From assembly GCF_002019795.1 (NCBI RefSeq), contig NZ_KV917381.1, positions 2,574,068 through 2,638,067 of the forward strand: a stretch of 64,000 nt of DNA, in the 5' to 3' direction. Of the stretch, positions 43,763-54,046 are shown piece by piece (within the stretch, counting starts at the first letter, position 1; every line of letters starts with the position of its first letter). A program made the position numbers and the translations under genes. The notes beneath the pieces were generated by a model. That model made no database searches and was not told the origin of the DNA. It saw nothing but the letters and a program-made list of their open reading frames with translations. The stretch comes from Bacillus alkalicellulosilyticus (GTDB lineage: Bacteria; Bacillota; Bacilli; Bacillales; Bacillaceae_F).

Positions 43763-44899
43763 ATGGTACAAAAAGACGGAGCATTTTACACAGGACAATA
43801 TCGCAATTTATTCAAGGAATACGGCTACTCTGACGCTGAAATAGCTGCAAAAGTAAAGAATACGTGGGAAGAGCTTTTTATTCTTGAAGGCCCGAACCGT
43901 ATTTATTTTGAAGTCGGTGATGATCTTGGCTATATGTTAGACACAGGTAATCACGATGTTCGAACAGAAGGCATGTCATACGGTATGATGATGGCTGTTC
44001 AAATGGATGACAAGGATATTTTCGACCGATTATGGCGATGGACAATGAAATATATGTATATGACAGAAGGAAAACATGCAGGATATTTTGCTTGGTCATG
44101 TAGTCCTGAAGGAAAGAAAAATGCCTATGGTCCTGCTCCAGATGGTGAAGAATACTTTGCACTTGCACTATTCTTTGCCGCACACCGCTGGGGAGATGGT
44201 GAGGATGAGGTATTTAATTATAGCAAACATGCCAAAGACCTTCTTCACACTTGTATCCATAATGGTGAAGATGGCGAGGGCTATCCGATGTGGAACCCAG
44301 ACAACAAACTAATTAAGTTCGTTCCTGAATTTGAATATAGTGACCCTTCTTATCATCTACCTCATTTTTATGAGCTCTTTGCACTATGGGCAAATGAAGA
44401 AGACCGTCCGTTTTGGAAAGAAGCAGCGGCGGCAAGTCGTGAATATTTAAAAATTGCTTGTCACCCTGAAACAGGTCTCGCTCCTGAGTATGCTTTCTAC
44501 GACGGTACACCAAATGATGAGAGAGGATTCGGCCATTTTTTCAGTGACTCTTACCGAGTAGCAGCCAATATTGGTCTTGACTATGAATGGTTTAGAGGAG
44601 ACGAGTGGGAAACTGAATTAGCGAATAAAATCCAAGGATTTTTTGCCGATAAAGAGCCTAGCGATTATCGTCGTTATAAAATCGATGGTACGCCATTTGA
44701 AGAAAAATCTCTTCATCCTGTTGGTCTAGTCGCTACCAACGCAATGGCCTCACTCGCAACTGTAGATGGGCCTTACGCTAGACAAAATGTTGAATTATTT
44801 TGGAATACACCTGTACGCTCTGGCGATAGACGTTATTATGATAACTGCCTATATCTATTTGCCGTGCTAGCCCTAAGCGGCAACTTTAAAATATGGTAA
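43763..44899 (+). CDS. Reducing-end xylose-releasing exo-oligoxylanase, GH8
   Basis: 378 residues, no signal peptide, so cytoplasmic. It splits xylose from the reducing end of xylo-oligosaccharides with inversion. The acid is Glu69 in NHDVRTEGMSYGMMM and the base Asp261 in HFFSDSYRVAANIG. His317 in SLHPVG and Asp126 in PAPDGEEYF fit the positions of the B. halodurans Rex enzyme (70, 263, 319, 128), including the histidine that separates Rex from endo-acting GH8. It works with the GH10 and GH52 enzymes of the neighbouring locus. ATG follows AAGGAGG. Confidence 0.93.
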   Translation: MVQKDGAFYTGQYRNLFKEYGYSDAEIAAKVKNTWEELFILEGPNRIYFEVGDDLGYMLDTGNHDVRTEGMSYGMMMAVQMDDKDIFDRLWRWTMKYMYMTEGKHAGYFAWSCSPEGKKNAYGPAPDGEEYFALALFFAAHRWGDGEDEVFNYSKHAKDLLHTCIHNGEDGEGYPMWNPDNKLIKFVPEFEYSDPSYHLPHFYELFALWANEEDRPFWKEAAAASREYLKIACHPETGLAPEYAFYDGTPNDERGFGHFFSDSYRVAANIGLDYEWFRGDEWETELANKIQGFFADKEPSDYRRYKIDGTPFEEKSLHPVGLVATNAMASLATVDGPYARQNVELFWNTPVRSGDRRYYDNCLYLFAVLALSGNFKIW

Positions 44900-44900
44900 T

Positions 44901-44923
44901 AAAACCGGCTCGCCGGTTTTATT
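44901..44923 (+). terminator. Terminator of GH8 gene
   Basis: AAAACCGGC pairs with GCCGGTTTT (9 bp, 2-nt loop), directly after the stop. Confidence 0.75.
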
Positions 44924-44925
44924 AG

Positions 44926-45016
44926 AAGCACTGAGCGCAGCCGCTACCTCTTTTAAAGTCAAACAAAAGTGGGGTTCTTTTGTTTGACGCGTAGCGAGCG
45001 GAGCCAGTGCTCTTCT
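44926..45016. repeat. Compound palindrome, family C (copy 1)
   Basis: An inner stem GTCAAACAAAAG/CTTTTGTTTGAC is flanked by G+C-rich arms GCACTGAGCGCAGCCGCTAC and GCGTAGCGAGCGGAGCCAGTGC, which pair imperfectly with each other. A partial copy follows at 45093-45146. Confidence 0.75.
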
Positions 45017-45092
45017 TTGTATAAGCTAAAATGCTCTAAGAATCACTTTCAAAATCCTCCATCCTAGCTTATATCTCTATAACCTTATTACC

Positions 45093-45146
45093 GTCAAACA
45101 AAAATGAGGTTCTTTTGTTGACGCGCAGTGAGAGGAGCCATCGCCC
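45093..45146. repeat. Partial compound palindrome copy
   Basis: GTCAAACAAAA...TTTTGTTGAC is followed by GCGCAGTGAGAGGAGCCATCG. It repeats the inner stem and right arm of the element at 44926-45016, without the left arm. Confidence 0.7.
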
Positions 45147-45204
45147 TTCCTGGATTGCTTTCAAGAACATCTTTGAGTAAGCCGTTCTCAACAACTTCAT
45201 CAAT

Positions 45205-45240
45205 AAACAAAAGCGTTCAGGAGCAGTCCTGAACGCTTTT
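45205..45240 (-). terminator. Terminator of transketolase gene
   Basis: AAAAGCGTTCAGGA pairs perfectly with TCCTGAACGCTTTT (14 bp, 4-nt loop), with T-tracts on both sides. Confidence 0.92.
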
Positions 45241-45246
45241 TATCGT

Positions 45247-47256
45247 TTATTTATTTAAAACGTTTTTCATTTGTGCTACTAAATTTTCAACCGTAAACCC
45301 GTACTCTGTTAAAATGCGGTCCATAGCTGCAGATGCTCCAAATTGGTCAATAGCGATTACATCACCTTCATCGCCAACGTATTTATGCCAACCAATCGAA
45401 GAACCCATTTCAATCGCTAGACGAGCTTTCACACTCTTCGGAAGTACACTTTCTTTATACTCCTTTGATTGTTTCTCAAATTGACTCCAGCTTGGCATAC
45501 TAACAACTGAAACTGAAATTCCTTCTTTGGCAAGTGCCTGTTGCGCTTCAACAGCAAGTGGTACCTCAGAACCTGCCGCTAACAATAACCCTTCAGCTTC
45601 CCCTTGTGCTGGAGAAATAACATATGCTCCTTTTTGAACTCCTTCATACGCTACTTCTACAGATTCTGCCGTCGTTAATAGGTCTTGACGACTTAATACT
45701 AAAATAGTTGGCTCATCCTTACTTTCAAGTGCTACCTTCCATGCCGCTACCGTTTCGTTGCTATCAGCTGGTCGAATGATATTTAAGCCAGGCATCGCAC
45801 GGAATGATGCAAGTTGTTCAACAGGCTCATGTGTAGGTCCATCTTCACCAACCGCAATGCTATCATGAGTAAACACGAATGTGACTGGAAGCTTCATTAA
45901 AGCTGACAATCTTACAGCTGGACGTAAATAATCAGAGAACACAAAGAATGTTGAACCAAATGGCTTCACTCCTCCATGAAGAGCCATACCGTTTACCATT
46001 GCACCCATCGCAAATTCACGTACACCGTACCATACATTACGTCCGCTATAGTCCACAGCACTAAAGTTCGCTTCTCCCTTTAGCATTGTTTTATTAGAAG
46101 ATGCTAAATCCGCAGAACCACCAAAAACAGATGGAACCTTCTTAGCTAACGCATTTAACGCATCTCCACCCGAAGAACGAGTCGCTACTTTATCTTTCCC
46201 AGCCACATACGTAGGAACATCTGTATCCCAGCCAACTGGTAATTCTCCACTAATCGCTAACTCGAGTTGTTCACCTAACTCTTGAAACTGTTGTTTATAT
46301 GATTCTAGTAATTGGTTCCATTTTTCTTCTTGTTGAATTCCTTGTTGTTTGACTTGGTCAAATAATGCCGTTACTTCAGCAGGAACATGAAATTCCTCTT
46401 CATAATTCCAACCATATACTTGTTTAGTTTGTTCGATTTCAGCAGCACCTAATGGAGCACCGTGTGAAGCTGATTTTCCAGCTTTGTTAGGTGAACCATA
46501 ACCAATCGTTGTTTTCACTTCAATTAACGTAGGGCGCTCATCTGTTTTTGCAAGAGCAATAGCGTTATTAATAGCTTCTAAATCATTACCGTCTTCTACG
46601 CGAAGATAGTGCCAGTTATATGCTGTAAAGCGTCCTTTTACATCTTCAGAGAACGACATATTTAAATCGCCATCTAAGGAAATATCATTTGAGTCATATA
46701 AAACGACTAATTTACCTAATTTTAAATGTCCTGCCAAAGATGCAGCTTCAGAAGAAATACCTTCCATTAAATCTCCATCACCACAAATACAATACGTATA
46801 ATGATCAACAACTGGGAATTGCTCTTTGTTATACGTTGCAGCCAAATGAGCTTCTGTCATTGCCATTCCGACAGCCATTCCAAACCCTTGTCCTAATGGA
46901 CCAGTCGTTGCATCAACACCTGCAGTGTGACCGAATTCTGGGTGACCAGGTGTTTTACTACCCCATTGACGAAAGCTTTTTAAATCATCAATTGATACAT
47001 CATAACCAGATAAGTGTAACAAGCTGTATAAAAGCATTGAGCCATGACCTGCAGATAATACAAAACGGTCACGGTTAAACCACGTAGGGTTACTAGGATT
47101 ATGTTGCATATGTTTAGCATATAACGCATACGCCATAGGTGCTGCACCCATAGGCATACCTGGATGACCTGAATTCGCTTTTTCAATACTATCAATTGAT
47201 AGCGTTCTAATCGTATTAATCGCTACTTGTTCCACACTTACTTGTTTCGTTGACAA
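45247..47256 (-). CDS. tkt: Transketolase
   Basis: About 669 residues from TTG at 47256, which follows GAGGAG by eight bases; a GTG three codons earlier is too close. Thiamine diphosphate enzyme of the pentose phosphate pathway. Motifs: SGHPGMPMG and HGSML near the N-terminus, the ThDP-binding [13 protein letters not shown], and [26 protein letters not shown]. It is needed for growth on the xylose released by the neighbouring locus, although it is a housekeeping gene. The phosphofructokinase-like gene lies 22 bases upstream. Confidence 0.97.
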   Translation of the reverse strand: MSTKQVSVEQVAINTIRTLSIDSIEKANSGHPGMPMGAAPMAYALYAKHMQHNPSNPTWFNRDRFVLSAGHGSMLLYSLLHLSGYDVSIDDLKSFRQWGSKTPGHPEFGHTAGVDATTGPLGQGFGMAVGMAMTEAHLAATYNKEQFPVVDHYTYCICGDGDLMEGISSEAASLAGHLKLGKLVVLYDSNDISLDGDLNMSFSEDVKGRFTAYNWHYLRVEDGNDLEAINNAIALAKTDERPTLIEVKTTIGYGSPNKAGKSASHGAPLGAAEIEQTKQVYGWNYEEEFHVPAEVTALFDQVKQQGIQQEEKWNQLLESYKQQFQELGEQLELAISGELPVGWDTDVPTYVAGKDKVATRSSGGDALNALAKKVPSVFGGSADLASSNKTMLKGEANFSAVDYSGRNVWYGVREFAMGAMVNGMALHGGVKPFGSTFFVFSDYLRPAVRLSALMKLPVTFVFTHDSIAVGEDGPTHEPVEQLASFRAMPGLNIIRPADSNETVAAWKVALESKDEPTILVLSRQDLLTTAESVEVAYEGVQKGAYVISPAQGEAEGLLLAAGSEVPLAVEAQQALAKEGISVSVVSMPSWSQFEKQSKEYKESVLPKSVKARLAIEMGSSIGWHKYVGDEGDVIAIDQFGASAAMDRILTEYGFTVENLVAQMKNVLNK

Positions 47257-47277
47257 ATTAATCACTCCTCTAATAAA

Positions 47278-48183
47278 CTATGCGTTACTTTTCTTTACTT
47301 TAAAAACAAAATGTTTTTCGAGCACTTGGTTATTTTGGTATCGTAGGATGCTTTCCCCTTCACTAGTTTGAAGCCAGTTTACCGTTTTTGTAGCAAACTT
47401 TCCTGCCAATACCGTGTCAAAAGCACTTGGTCGCGAACCTAAGCATTGCGCTTCATCTATCGAAACAATGTTGAAATCCATAGGTTCAAAAGCTTCTAAT
47501 TTCCCTTGAAGATTCTTTGGATTTACATCTTGGTTCATAAATAAAAATACGTATGTAGCACCCTTTTTAAGCTTTCTCTCCATCTCAGTTTTCACTCTTG
47601 CAAGTGCTAGTTCACTTTCATCTCGAACAATAATTCCATCGACCGAAATTGCAGAATCGTCTAATAAACTACTAGAGACATTTCCTGGAATTTGAATTGA
47701 GAATACTCTGGTTTGATTTTTTTGTAGTGAACTTGCCGTATCCTTAATTTGTAATACCGCTTGAACGATTGAGTTTAATGCTGTGTCATATCCCAACGTA
47801 AGGTCAGAATCAACATCATCATTATAAATAGAGGCCGGGATACAAAGGATATTTGTTACATTATGAAGTAATTTCCTAAGTGGTATTGAACGCTCCAAAG
47901 GACCAATAAGTAAAAGATTATCAAAATTCATTTCATCAATAGCTTGGATAAATAGCATCGCATGTTCTTGCTTTACGTCCATGAATTTGATAAAAGGATG
48001 TAACTGATGATTGCTGAGAGTTTCTTCATCGGATAATAAATTTTTACTTACAAATCTAGTAGTTTCAGGGTCAAATTCAACCCCCATCAGTGTTGTACCC
48101 GCCGGAACACGCTCCATAAGACAGTGTAAATACTGCTTAAGACCACCAATTGATGCTCCTACATTAATAACCCCTGTTTTCAT
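47278..48183 (-). CDS. Degenerate 6-phosphofructokinase-like protein
   Basis: About 301 residues from ATG at 48183 (GAGGGG upstream). Overall layout follows PfkA (about 319 residues): an N-terminal GVINVGASIGGLKQ, and a middle stretch SDLTLGYDTALNSIVQAVLQIKDTASS that matches PfkA's D-F-T-I-G-F-D-T-A-x-N...I-R-D-T-A-x-S closely. Yet the ATP-binding G-G-D-G-S is replaced by LIGPLERSI, and the catalytic T-I-D-N-D by SIYND, with Tyr120 where the general base Asp should be. Catalysis of fructose-6-phosphate phosphorylation is unlikely. A regulatory or sugar-phosphate binding role beside transketolase is possible. Confidence 0.75.
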   Translation of the reverse strand: MKTGVINVGASIGGLKQYLHCLMERVPAGTTLMGVEFDPETTRFVSKNLLSDEETLSNHQLHPFIKFMDVKQEHAMLFIQAIDEMNFDNLLLIGPLERSIPLRKLLHNVTNILCIPASIYNDDVDSDLTLGYDTALNSIVQAVLQIKDTASSLQKNQTRVFSIQIPGNVSSSLLDDSAISVDGIIVRDESELALARVKTEMERKLKKGATYVFLFMNQDVNPKNLQGKLEAFEPMDFNIVSIDEAQCLGSRPSAFDTVLAGKFATKTVNWLQTSEGESILRYQNNQVLEKHFVFKVKKSNA

Positions 48184-48255
48184 CTGTTGATTCCCCTCTT
48201 TGTTCATAGAGTTTTCCTGTCATATCTAATATAAAAGATATACAAGTTCCATCAT

Positions 48256-48299
48256 AAAATAAAACACTTAGTTTGTATAACGAACAAACTAAGTGTTTT
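48256..48299 (-). terminator. Terminator of chemotaxis receptor gene
   Basis: AAAACACTTAGTTTGT pairs perfectly with ACAAACTAAGTGTTTT (16 bp, 8-nt loop), with an A+T-rich tail on the minus strand. Confidence 0.88.
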
Positions 48300-48332
48300 G
48301 CTTAAAAAAGTAAAGATTCTGAGTTTTAAATT

Positions 48333-50411
48333 TTAAATTTTAAATTTATTAATTGTTTTTTCTAACACAATGATGGTACCAACTAATCTTTCAGCTAAAT
48401 TTCCAAGTTCGTCGGCAGCTGCTGCTTGCTCTTGAGTTGTTGCGGTAATTTCCTCAGTTGATGCTGCTGACAGTTCAGCCAAGTGCACCACTTTAGAAAT
48501 TACTTGTTCTACCTGTGTCTTAGCATTTTCCATTCTTTCAATTGACGCTTCTACAGAAGTCATTTCCTTTGAAATTGTGTCTGTTGTACTCAAAATATTC
48601 TCGAAAGAACTTCGCGTTACATCGACTGCCTTTGTTTGGTCATCAAATAATTCTGTAGACATTTTAACTAAGCTTACTGAATTCTTCGTTTGAACTAAGA
48701 TGCTTCCAATTATTGATTCAATCTCTAGTGTCGCTTGTTTTGATTGGTCAGCTAACTTTCTTACCTCTTGAGAAACGACAGAAAATCCTTTACCAGCTTC
48801 TCCAGCACGTGCTGCTTCAATACTCGCATTCAAAGATAGTAAATTTGTTTGCTCACTTATATCTTTAATGACACCAACCATCGATTGAATAGCTTTCACT
48901 TCATTATTTAATTTTGTAATAGCCTGGAAGATATGTTGATTGTTTCGACCAACCTCTTCGTTCTTTTGAACTAGTTGATTAATATCACGGATAGATTGAC
49001 CACTTAACTTATTCGTTTCATTTGTTACCCTTGCTACTGTTGCTACATTTTGAGTCACTTCTTTAATCTCATTTGATAACTCATGCATTTCTTTATTTGT
49101 TTTCTCTGAATAGTTAACTTGTTCCACACCACGGTCAGCAACTTCCTCAATAGAGCTAGCAATCAGGTCAGAAGCTGTAGATGTTTCAAGAGAGATTTCT
49201 TTAACTTTTTCTGCATTTGCTAACGCCTCTTTAGAAACCTTTACATTTTCCTCAATTAAAGTTTTGATATTCGATAACATTTGATTAAAACTAGTTCCTA
49301 ATTGACCAATTTCATTACTATTTGTGTAATCTGCACGAACAGTTAAATTTCCTTGTTCTGCATGCTTCATAAGTGTAACTAATTTATTAATTGGTTTTGT
49401 AATACTAAACGTTAAGAAAACCCCAATAACTACTGATAAGAAAATAAAGATAGCTAGAATAACATATACAATATATGAAACTTGATTCATTTCTTTCATT
49501 AAATAAGACTTAGGTGTACTAATAACAACCTGCCACCCGTTTGCTGATTCTTCTACAGATAGTAATTCTTCATTCTGATTAACTGTTTCAATATTATATG
49601 GACTCCCTATTTCATCTGATAGGTTACTAGCAACAATTTTGTTGTTCGTATCAATAACGTAAATGGCTCGTCCTGATGCTTCATCTGATGTTTCAAATAC
49701 TCTATTAAACACTTCTATGTCCATATACAGAACTAATAATCCAATATCTTGACCATTATTGTTTCTTACATTTCGAAGGACAAAAATATCATCGAAACTA
49801 CCTTGGAATCCCCCAACCCATAACGAGCTACCATTATTCACCTTAAGATTTTCCACTAGATTAGACTCAATAAAGTCATCTGTACGAATGGTTGAATTGT
49901 TATTACCGAATACTTCCCCATCGTAATTGACAAAAAAGAAACCGTTTACAATAGGGGTTGTGTTCACTGCATTTTGAAAGAAATCTGATGCCATTTGTTT
50001 TTTTGCGATAAACTCAAGATCAGAGATTTTCCTTTGGTCTATCGTTAACCCATCCAGCAATTCTCGATTTGAATATGGTGTTAAGATAATCTCGTCCACT
50101 TCTTCTAAGATTGTATTTACATTACTTGTTAAATGGACACTTACCTCATTCGTGATGTCAGTTACCTGTTTTTCAATCGCATTCCTTGAAACTGTAAATA
50201 CTAAACTAGCAATGATAATACATGGAATAACTGAACTCAATACAAAGGAAAGAACAAGCTTTGTTCTTAGCTTCATTTTTTTCTTACCATTGGCATTTAG
50301 TTCGTCTGTAACAAGCGCTTCTTCTTTCTTTTGGCCTTTTTTACCGATTTTACTAAATTGCTCTTTGCTTTTTTCTATTAGGTTTAATAGCCTCTTTTTA
50401 ACCATTTCCAT
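48333..50411 (-). CDS. Methyl-accepting chemotaxis protein with Cache sensor domain
   Basis: 692 residues. A charged N-terminus of about 45 residues precedes the first membrane segment (about 50-70). An extracellular double Cache-type domain (about 75-305) follows, then a second membrane segment (about 311-335), HAMP, and the signalling domain with hairpin tip [24 protein letters not shown]. The final segment contains [19 protein letters not shown]. It detects a small ligand outside and signals through CheA/CheW. The ligand is unknown. Confidence 0.95.
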   Translation of the reverse strand: MEMVKKRLLNLIEKSKEQFSKIGKKGQKKEEALVTDELNANGKKKMKLRTKLVLSFVLSSVIPCIIIASLVFTVSRNAIEKQVTDITNEVSVHLTSNVNTILEEVDEIILTPYSNRELLDGLTIDQRKISDLEFIAKKQMASDFFQNAVNTTPIVNGFFFVNYDGEVFGNNNSTIRTDDFIESNLVENLKVNNGSSLWVGGFQGSFDDIFVLRNVRNNNGQDIGLLVLYMDIEVFNRVFETSDEASGRAIYVIDTNNKIVASNLSDEIGSPYNIETVNQNEELLSVEESANGWQVVISTPKSYLMKEMNQVSYIVYVILAIFIFLSVVIGVFLTFSITKPINKLVTLMKHAEQGNLTVRADYTNSNEIGQLGTSFNQMLSNIKTLIEENVKVSKEALANAEKVKEISLETSTASDLIASSIEEVADRGVEQVNYSEKTNKEMHELSNEIKEVTQNVATVARVTNETNKLSGQSIRDINQLVQKNEEVGRNNQHIFQAITKLNNEVKAIQSMVGVIKDISEQTNLLSLNASIEAARAGEAGKGFSVVSQEVRKLADQSKQATLEIESIIGSILVQTKNSVSLVKMSTELFDDQTKAVDVTRSSFENILSTTDTISKEMTSVEASIERMENAKTQVEQVISKVVHLAELSAASTEEITATTQEQAAAADELGNLAERLVGTIIVLEKTINKFKI

Positions 50412-50670
50412 CCCCCAGACGCGAACAATTTTAATTGCATAACTACCTTAATACTACTACTTTCAACCTAGAAAGCGCATACAAAAAACTATACTTTATA
50501 CTTAAAATAGCTTAGATATTTTGAAAAACTATGTCTTTTTTTGTAGTTTTGTGCGAAAACAGTATAGCACTATAAAAAAAAGCTCCCCTTTCAATGAAAT
50601 ATGTAATGTATTTATACCTATATTACTGTAATATCATACAAGACAACATTTGAAAAAGGTGAATAACATT

Positions 50671-52038
50671 ATGGAAAAAAGTAATGTAAAGAAGTTAACT
50701 CTATTTGCCATTACGTGGCCGATATTTATAGAATCTCTATTACATATGATGATTCGAACAGCTGATACATTTATGATAAGCCGTGTCTCTGATGAAGCCG
50801 TAGCCGCAGTTGGGGTTGCTAACCAACTTGTGATGTTTATGTTTTTCCTGTTTAACTTCGTTGCAATTGGAACAGCTGTAGTCATTGCCCAATACTTAGG
50901 TGCAAAAAAGTATAATGAAATTCATATTTTCTCGGCAAATGCATTAGCATTAAATTTAATATTCGGTGTTATTATTAGCTTAAGTATGGTTTTGCTTGGT
51001 TCTACGTATCTCGGGTTCTTTAAATTAGATTCAGATATTTTTTCTATAGCCCATCATTATATACTCATTGTTGGAGCTGCTTTGTTTCTTCAAGCCATTA
51101 TGCTTACCATTTCAGCCATCATTCAAGCTCATGGTCATACGAAATATACTATGTATGTAACCGTTGGGATGAATATTGTTAATATTATCGGGAATTATTT
51201 ATTTATTTTTGGAGCACTTGGATTTCCACAATTAGGGGTAACGGGTGTTGCGATTGCCACTGTCTTTAGCCAACTCCTTGGAGTTATTGCTAACTTTTAT
51301 ATCCTATTTAAAAAGGTGAACATAAAGCTGCCTATTCCTCACCTTCTTCGTTGGCAATTTCAACGTGTTAAAAAATTGCTAAGTATAGGTGTACCAGCAG
51401 CAATAGGACAAATTTCATACTCCGGAAGTCAGGTAGTCGTAACTGGTTTTGTTGCTTCACTTGGAGCAGACATGCTTGCTACGAATATTTATACGTTAAA
51501 TATCTTATATATCATTATTATTCTCTCTATCTCACTAGGAAGGGGCACCCAGATCATAGTCGGACATCAAATCGGGGCTGGTGAACGAGAAAAAGCTTAT
51601 AATGAGGCGCTTAAAAGTGTAAAGCTGAGCATTATTCTTACGATAGTGGCAACAATTATCATCGTCCTCTTTCGAGAGCAACTCCTTGGTTTATTTACAA
51701 GCAATCCAGACATCATCCTAACTGGCTCAATGATGTTACTTATGGGCTTACTTCTTGAACCTGGAAGATGCTCCAATATTGTCCTTGGGCAATCGTTACA
51801 AGCGGCGGGTGATGCTAGATTTATGATGATGGTTACCATTGTTATCATCTGGGGAATGAGTGTACCGCTTTACTATATTCTAGGGCTTCATTTCGGCTTT
51901 GGTATCCTTGGGATTTGGTTAGCCTTTATCATTGATGAATGGGTTCGAGGTATCATACTGTGGTGGCGTTGGCGTTCAAGGAAATGGGAAGATAAAGCAT
52001 TAGTAAAACAAGAAAAACAAGAAGTTCAAGCTGGTTAA
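50671..52038 (+). CDS. MATE family efflux transporter
   Basis: About 455 residues from ATG at 50671 (AAAAAGGTG upstream). Twelve membrane segments in two related halves. A stretch such as MMIRTADTFMISRVSDEAVAAVGVANQL near the start and LGADMLATNIYTLNILYI in the second half is typical. MATE pumps export drugs or cations against Na+ or H+. Divergent from the chemotaxis receptor. Confidence 0.92.
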   Translation: MEKSNVKKLTLFAITWPIFIESLLHMMIRTADTFMISRVSDEAVAAVGVANQLVMFMFFLFNFVAIGTAVVIAQYLGAKKYNEIHIFSANALALNLIFGVIISLSMVLLGSTYLGFFKLDSDIFSIAHHYILIVGAALFLQAIMLTISAIIQAHGHTKYTMYVTVGMNIVNIIGNYLFIFGALGFPQLGVTGVAIATVFSQLLGVIANFYILFKKVNIKLPIPHLLRWQFQRVKKLLSIGVPAAIGQISYSGSQVVVTGFVASLGADMLATNIYTLNILYIIIILSISLGRGTQIIVGHQIGAGEREKAYNEALKSVKLSIILTIVATIIIVLFREQLLGLFTSNPDIILTGSMMLLMGLLLEPGRCSNIVLGQSLQAAGDARFMMMVTIVIIWGMSVPLYYILGLHFGFGILGIWLAFIIDEWVRGIILWWRWRSRKWEDKALVKQEKQEVQAG

Positions 52039-52049
52039 ATGAAAAGAAG

Positions 52050-52203
52050 AAAAGGCCGGGACAAAGGTAACAAAACATTCTCAATGGCTTCACTCGCCAC
52101 CATCATAAAACCCACTCACAACGGGTTTTATGATGGTGGCGGTTTCGCTCATTGCTAAGAGGGTGAGACAAAAGGTAAAGAACAACCTTTTGTCTCACCC
52201 TCT
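52050..52203. repeat. Compound palindrome, family C (copy 2), plus family A terminator
   Basis: Left arm CAATGGCTTCACTCG and right arm CGGTTTCGCTCATTGC enclose a perfect inner stem of 18 bp (GCCACCATCATAAAACCC with GGGTTTTATGATGGTGGC). A second hairpin follows: GAGGGTGAGACAAAAGGT with ACCTTTTGTCTCACCCTC at 52159-52202. The second hairpin probably terminates the MATE transcript. Confidence 0.85.
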
Positions 52204-52298
52204 TGTTCTTTACTGTAATCCTTTATGGATGATTATTGGCACTAACCTTGGTATGATGAGTAAAAGGATATACGTTGCCGATTAAGGAGACTTGCGAT

Positions 52299-53516
52299 AT
52301 GAATTCATCGACTAAAGAAGGACATCACATGAACTATTCATTAATGACGTTTGTTTTATTTTGGTGTGGCCTGGTCATTTTAATAAGCATGTATATGACG
52401 ATCCCTCTTATCCCTGTTTTTTCAAATACCTTTAGCATTTCTATGAGTCAAGCCGCCTGGGCTGGGAGTTCATTTTCACTATGCTACGCTTTTGGTTGTT
52501 TCCTTTATGGCCCGTTTTCTGACCGGTATGGCAGAAAGATTTTCTTAGTTACAAGTATATGTATCTTAACGGTGATTACGTTTGGTATAGGCTTTGCCAA
52601 TAGCTTTTTTTGTCTAATCCTTTTACGTTCTTTACAAGGTCTTGTCGCAGCTGCGTTTGCACCAATTTCTCTAGTGTACGCGGGCGAAATGTTTCCACCT
52701 CACAAAAGATTAACAGCATTAGGTTTTATAAGTTCTGGACTATTAATGGCCGGGATTGTCGGGCAACTATTTGCTGGGTATATTACTGAATATGCAAATT
52801 GGAACGCTAGCTTTTTTATACTTAGTATTCTTTTCTTTGTAACTGCTATTCTTGTTATTACTTGTCTTCCGAAAGACAGAATACCTCATGCAACGGAGGG
52901 AGTTTTTCAAAAATTCAAGCAACTTTCTTCGTTGCTTGCAAAAAAACAGCTATTACTCTCATACTCAATTACATTTATGTTGCTGATGTCATTGGTTGCC
53001 TTATACACCATTCTTGGGACTTATTTAGAAGCAAAACCATTCAATTTATCTTCACAACAAATCCTTTTTGTTCGTGCAATGGGGATTTTCGGCATGCTAG
53101 TTGCACCATTCGCTGGCCAAATCGCTCGGAAAATGGGGATTCTTTTTGTTCTTAGAGTTGGATTGCTTTTATCAACCATTGGTCTTTTAACGATCGGTCT
53201 TATTCCATCCCTTACCTTTATCATCATAATGAGCATCATCTTTGTTACGGGGCTCTCACTTGTCACCCCAGTGATGATTTCCATCATTAGTAATCTAGCT
53301 AGCGAAATAAGAGGCAGTGCGGTATCGTTCAATGCTTTTATATTATTCCTTGGCGCGAGTACTGGTCCTATAATAGCTATCTATTTTATAGAAACTGCAA
53401 CTTATCTGGTTGGATTTTTAGTTATCGGCGTTTTTCTCTTTGTAGGTCTAATTATCTCATTTATTATCAAAGTTCCTGATCCTTCTCCTGCCCCAAAAAA
53501 CAAAGCCGCCGTTTGA
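52299..53516 (+). CDS. MFS transporter, drug:H+ antiporter-like
   Basis: About 405 residues from ATG at 52299 (TTAAGGAG upstream). Twelve membrane segments. The loop 2-3 MFS signature is present as GPFSDRYGRK, followed by LLRSLQGLVAAAFAPISLVYAGEMF (motif with R-x-x-Q-G). It resembles YgaY/YdhP-type exporters. The substrate cannot be told. The terminator downstream belongs to family A. Confidence 0.9.
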   Translation: MNSSTKEGHHMNYSLMTFVLFWCGLVILISMYMTIPLIPVFSNTFSISMSQAAWAGSSFSLCYAFGCFLYGPFSDRYGRKIFLVTSICILTVITFGIGFANSFFCLILLRSLQGLVAAAFAPISLVYAGEMFPPHKRLTALGFISSGLLMAGIVGQLFAGYITEYANWNASFFILSILFFVTAILVITCLPKDRIPHATEGVFQKFKQLSSLLAKKQLLLSYSITFMLLMSLVALYTILGTYLEAKPFNLSSQQILFVRAMGIFGMLVAPFAGQIARKMGILFVLRVGLLLSTIGLLTIGLIPSLTFIIIMSIIFVTGLSLVTPVMISIISNLASEIRGSAVSFNAFILFLGASTGPIIAIYFIETATYLVGFLVIGVFLFVGLIISFIIKVPDPSPAPKNKAAV

Positions 53517-53529
53517 GAAATAAAAAAAG

Positions 53530-53580
53530 GAGGATGAGACAAAAGGTAAAAAACCAACCTTTTGTCTCACCCTCTTTTTT
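53530..53580. terminator. Bidirectional terminator, family A hairpin
   Basis: GAGGATGAGACAAAAGGT pairs with ACCTTTTGTCTCACCCTC with one mismatch; TTTTTT follows on the plus strand. It separates the MFS gene from the convergent small membrane protein gene. Confidence 0.88.
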
Positions 53581-53587
53581 CAACCTA

Positions 53588-53842
53588 TTACATAAAAAAC
53601 GGGATAACATACCATCTAACAATCGTAATAAATACGACAATTGCAATGAATATCGTGATATTCGCTTGGGTCCTTTTGGATTTTTGGTTACTCAAAAATT
53701 TGTAGCGGTATAAAAATACACCCAAAATCCCGACGCCGAATAAGAAGTGAATGATGTTTCGGTCTTCTTCAAAAAAGAACATTCGTAATATAATGACCCA
53801 AAAAATTAAGTAGATTATCATTAAAGCTTTATTTTGATTCAT
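53588..53842 (-). CDS. Small three-helix membrane protein
   Basis: About 84 residues from ATG at 53842 (AAGGGG upstream). Three hydrophobic segments with a basic loop (RYKFLSNQKSKRTQ) between the second and third. No family recognised. A cre-like sequence (TTAAAGCGCTTACA, about 53915-53928) lies upstream but lacks the conserved G. Confidence 0.6.
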   Translation of the reverse strand: MNQNKALMIIYLIFWVIILRMFFFEEDRNIIHFLFGVGILGVFLYRYKFLSNQKSKRTQANITIFIAIVVFITIVRWYVIPFFM

Positions 53843-54046
53843 ATTCTGATACCCCTTCATGGTCGTTATTTAAGACTAATTCCTATCCATAAATAATAAT
53901 GGATCCTCATATTTTAAAGCGCTTACAGCCAATATCAATCATAGCACATTCAATTATACACTTTTTATGGTCCCTTTTCATTACATGAACTAAAGTAAAA
54001 CCATAAAAAAATTAACAAGACCGATTTCTTGCAGTAAACGTCTAGG

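Noticed and set aside
50412-50670. Sigma-D promoter before the chemotaxis receptor
   Set aside because: I looked for TAAA-N15-GCCGATAT on the minus strand and found no match.
53911-53931. cre box upstream of the small three-helix membrane gene
   Set aside because: The sequence TTAAAGCGCTTACA lacks the conserved TG at the start and lies far from the likely promoter. Too weak to claim.
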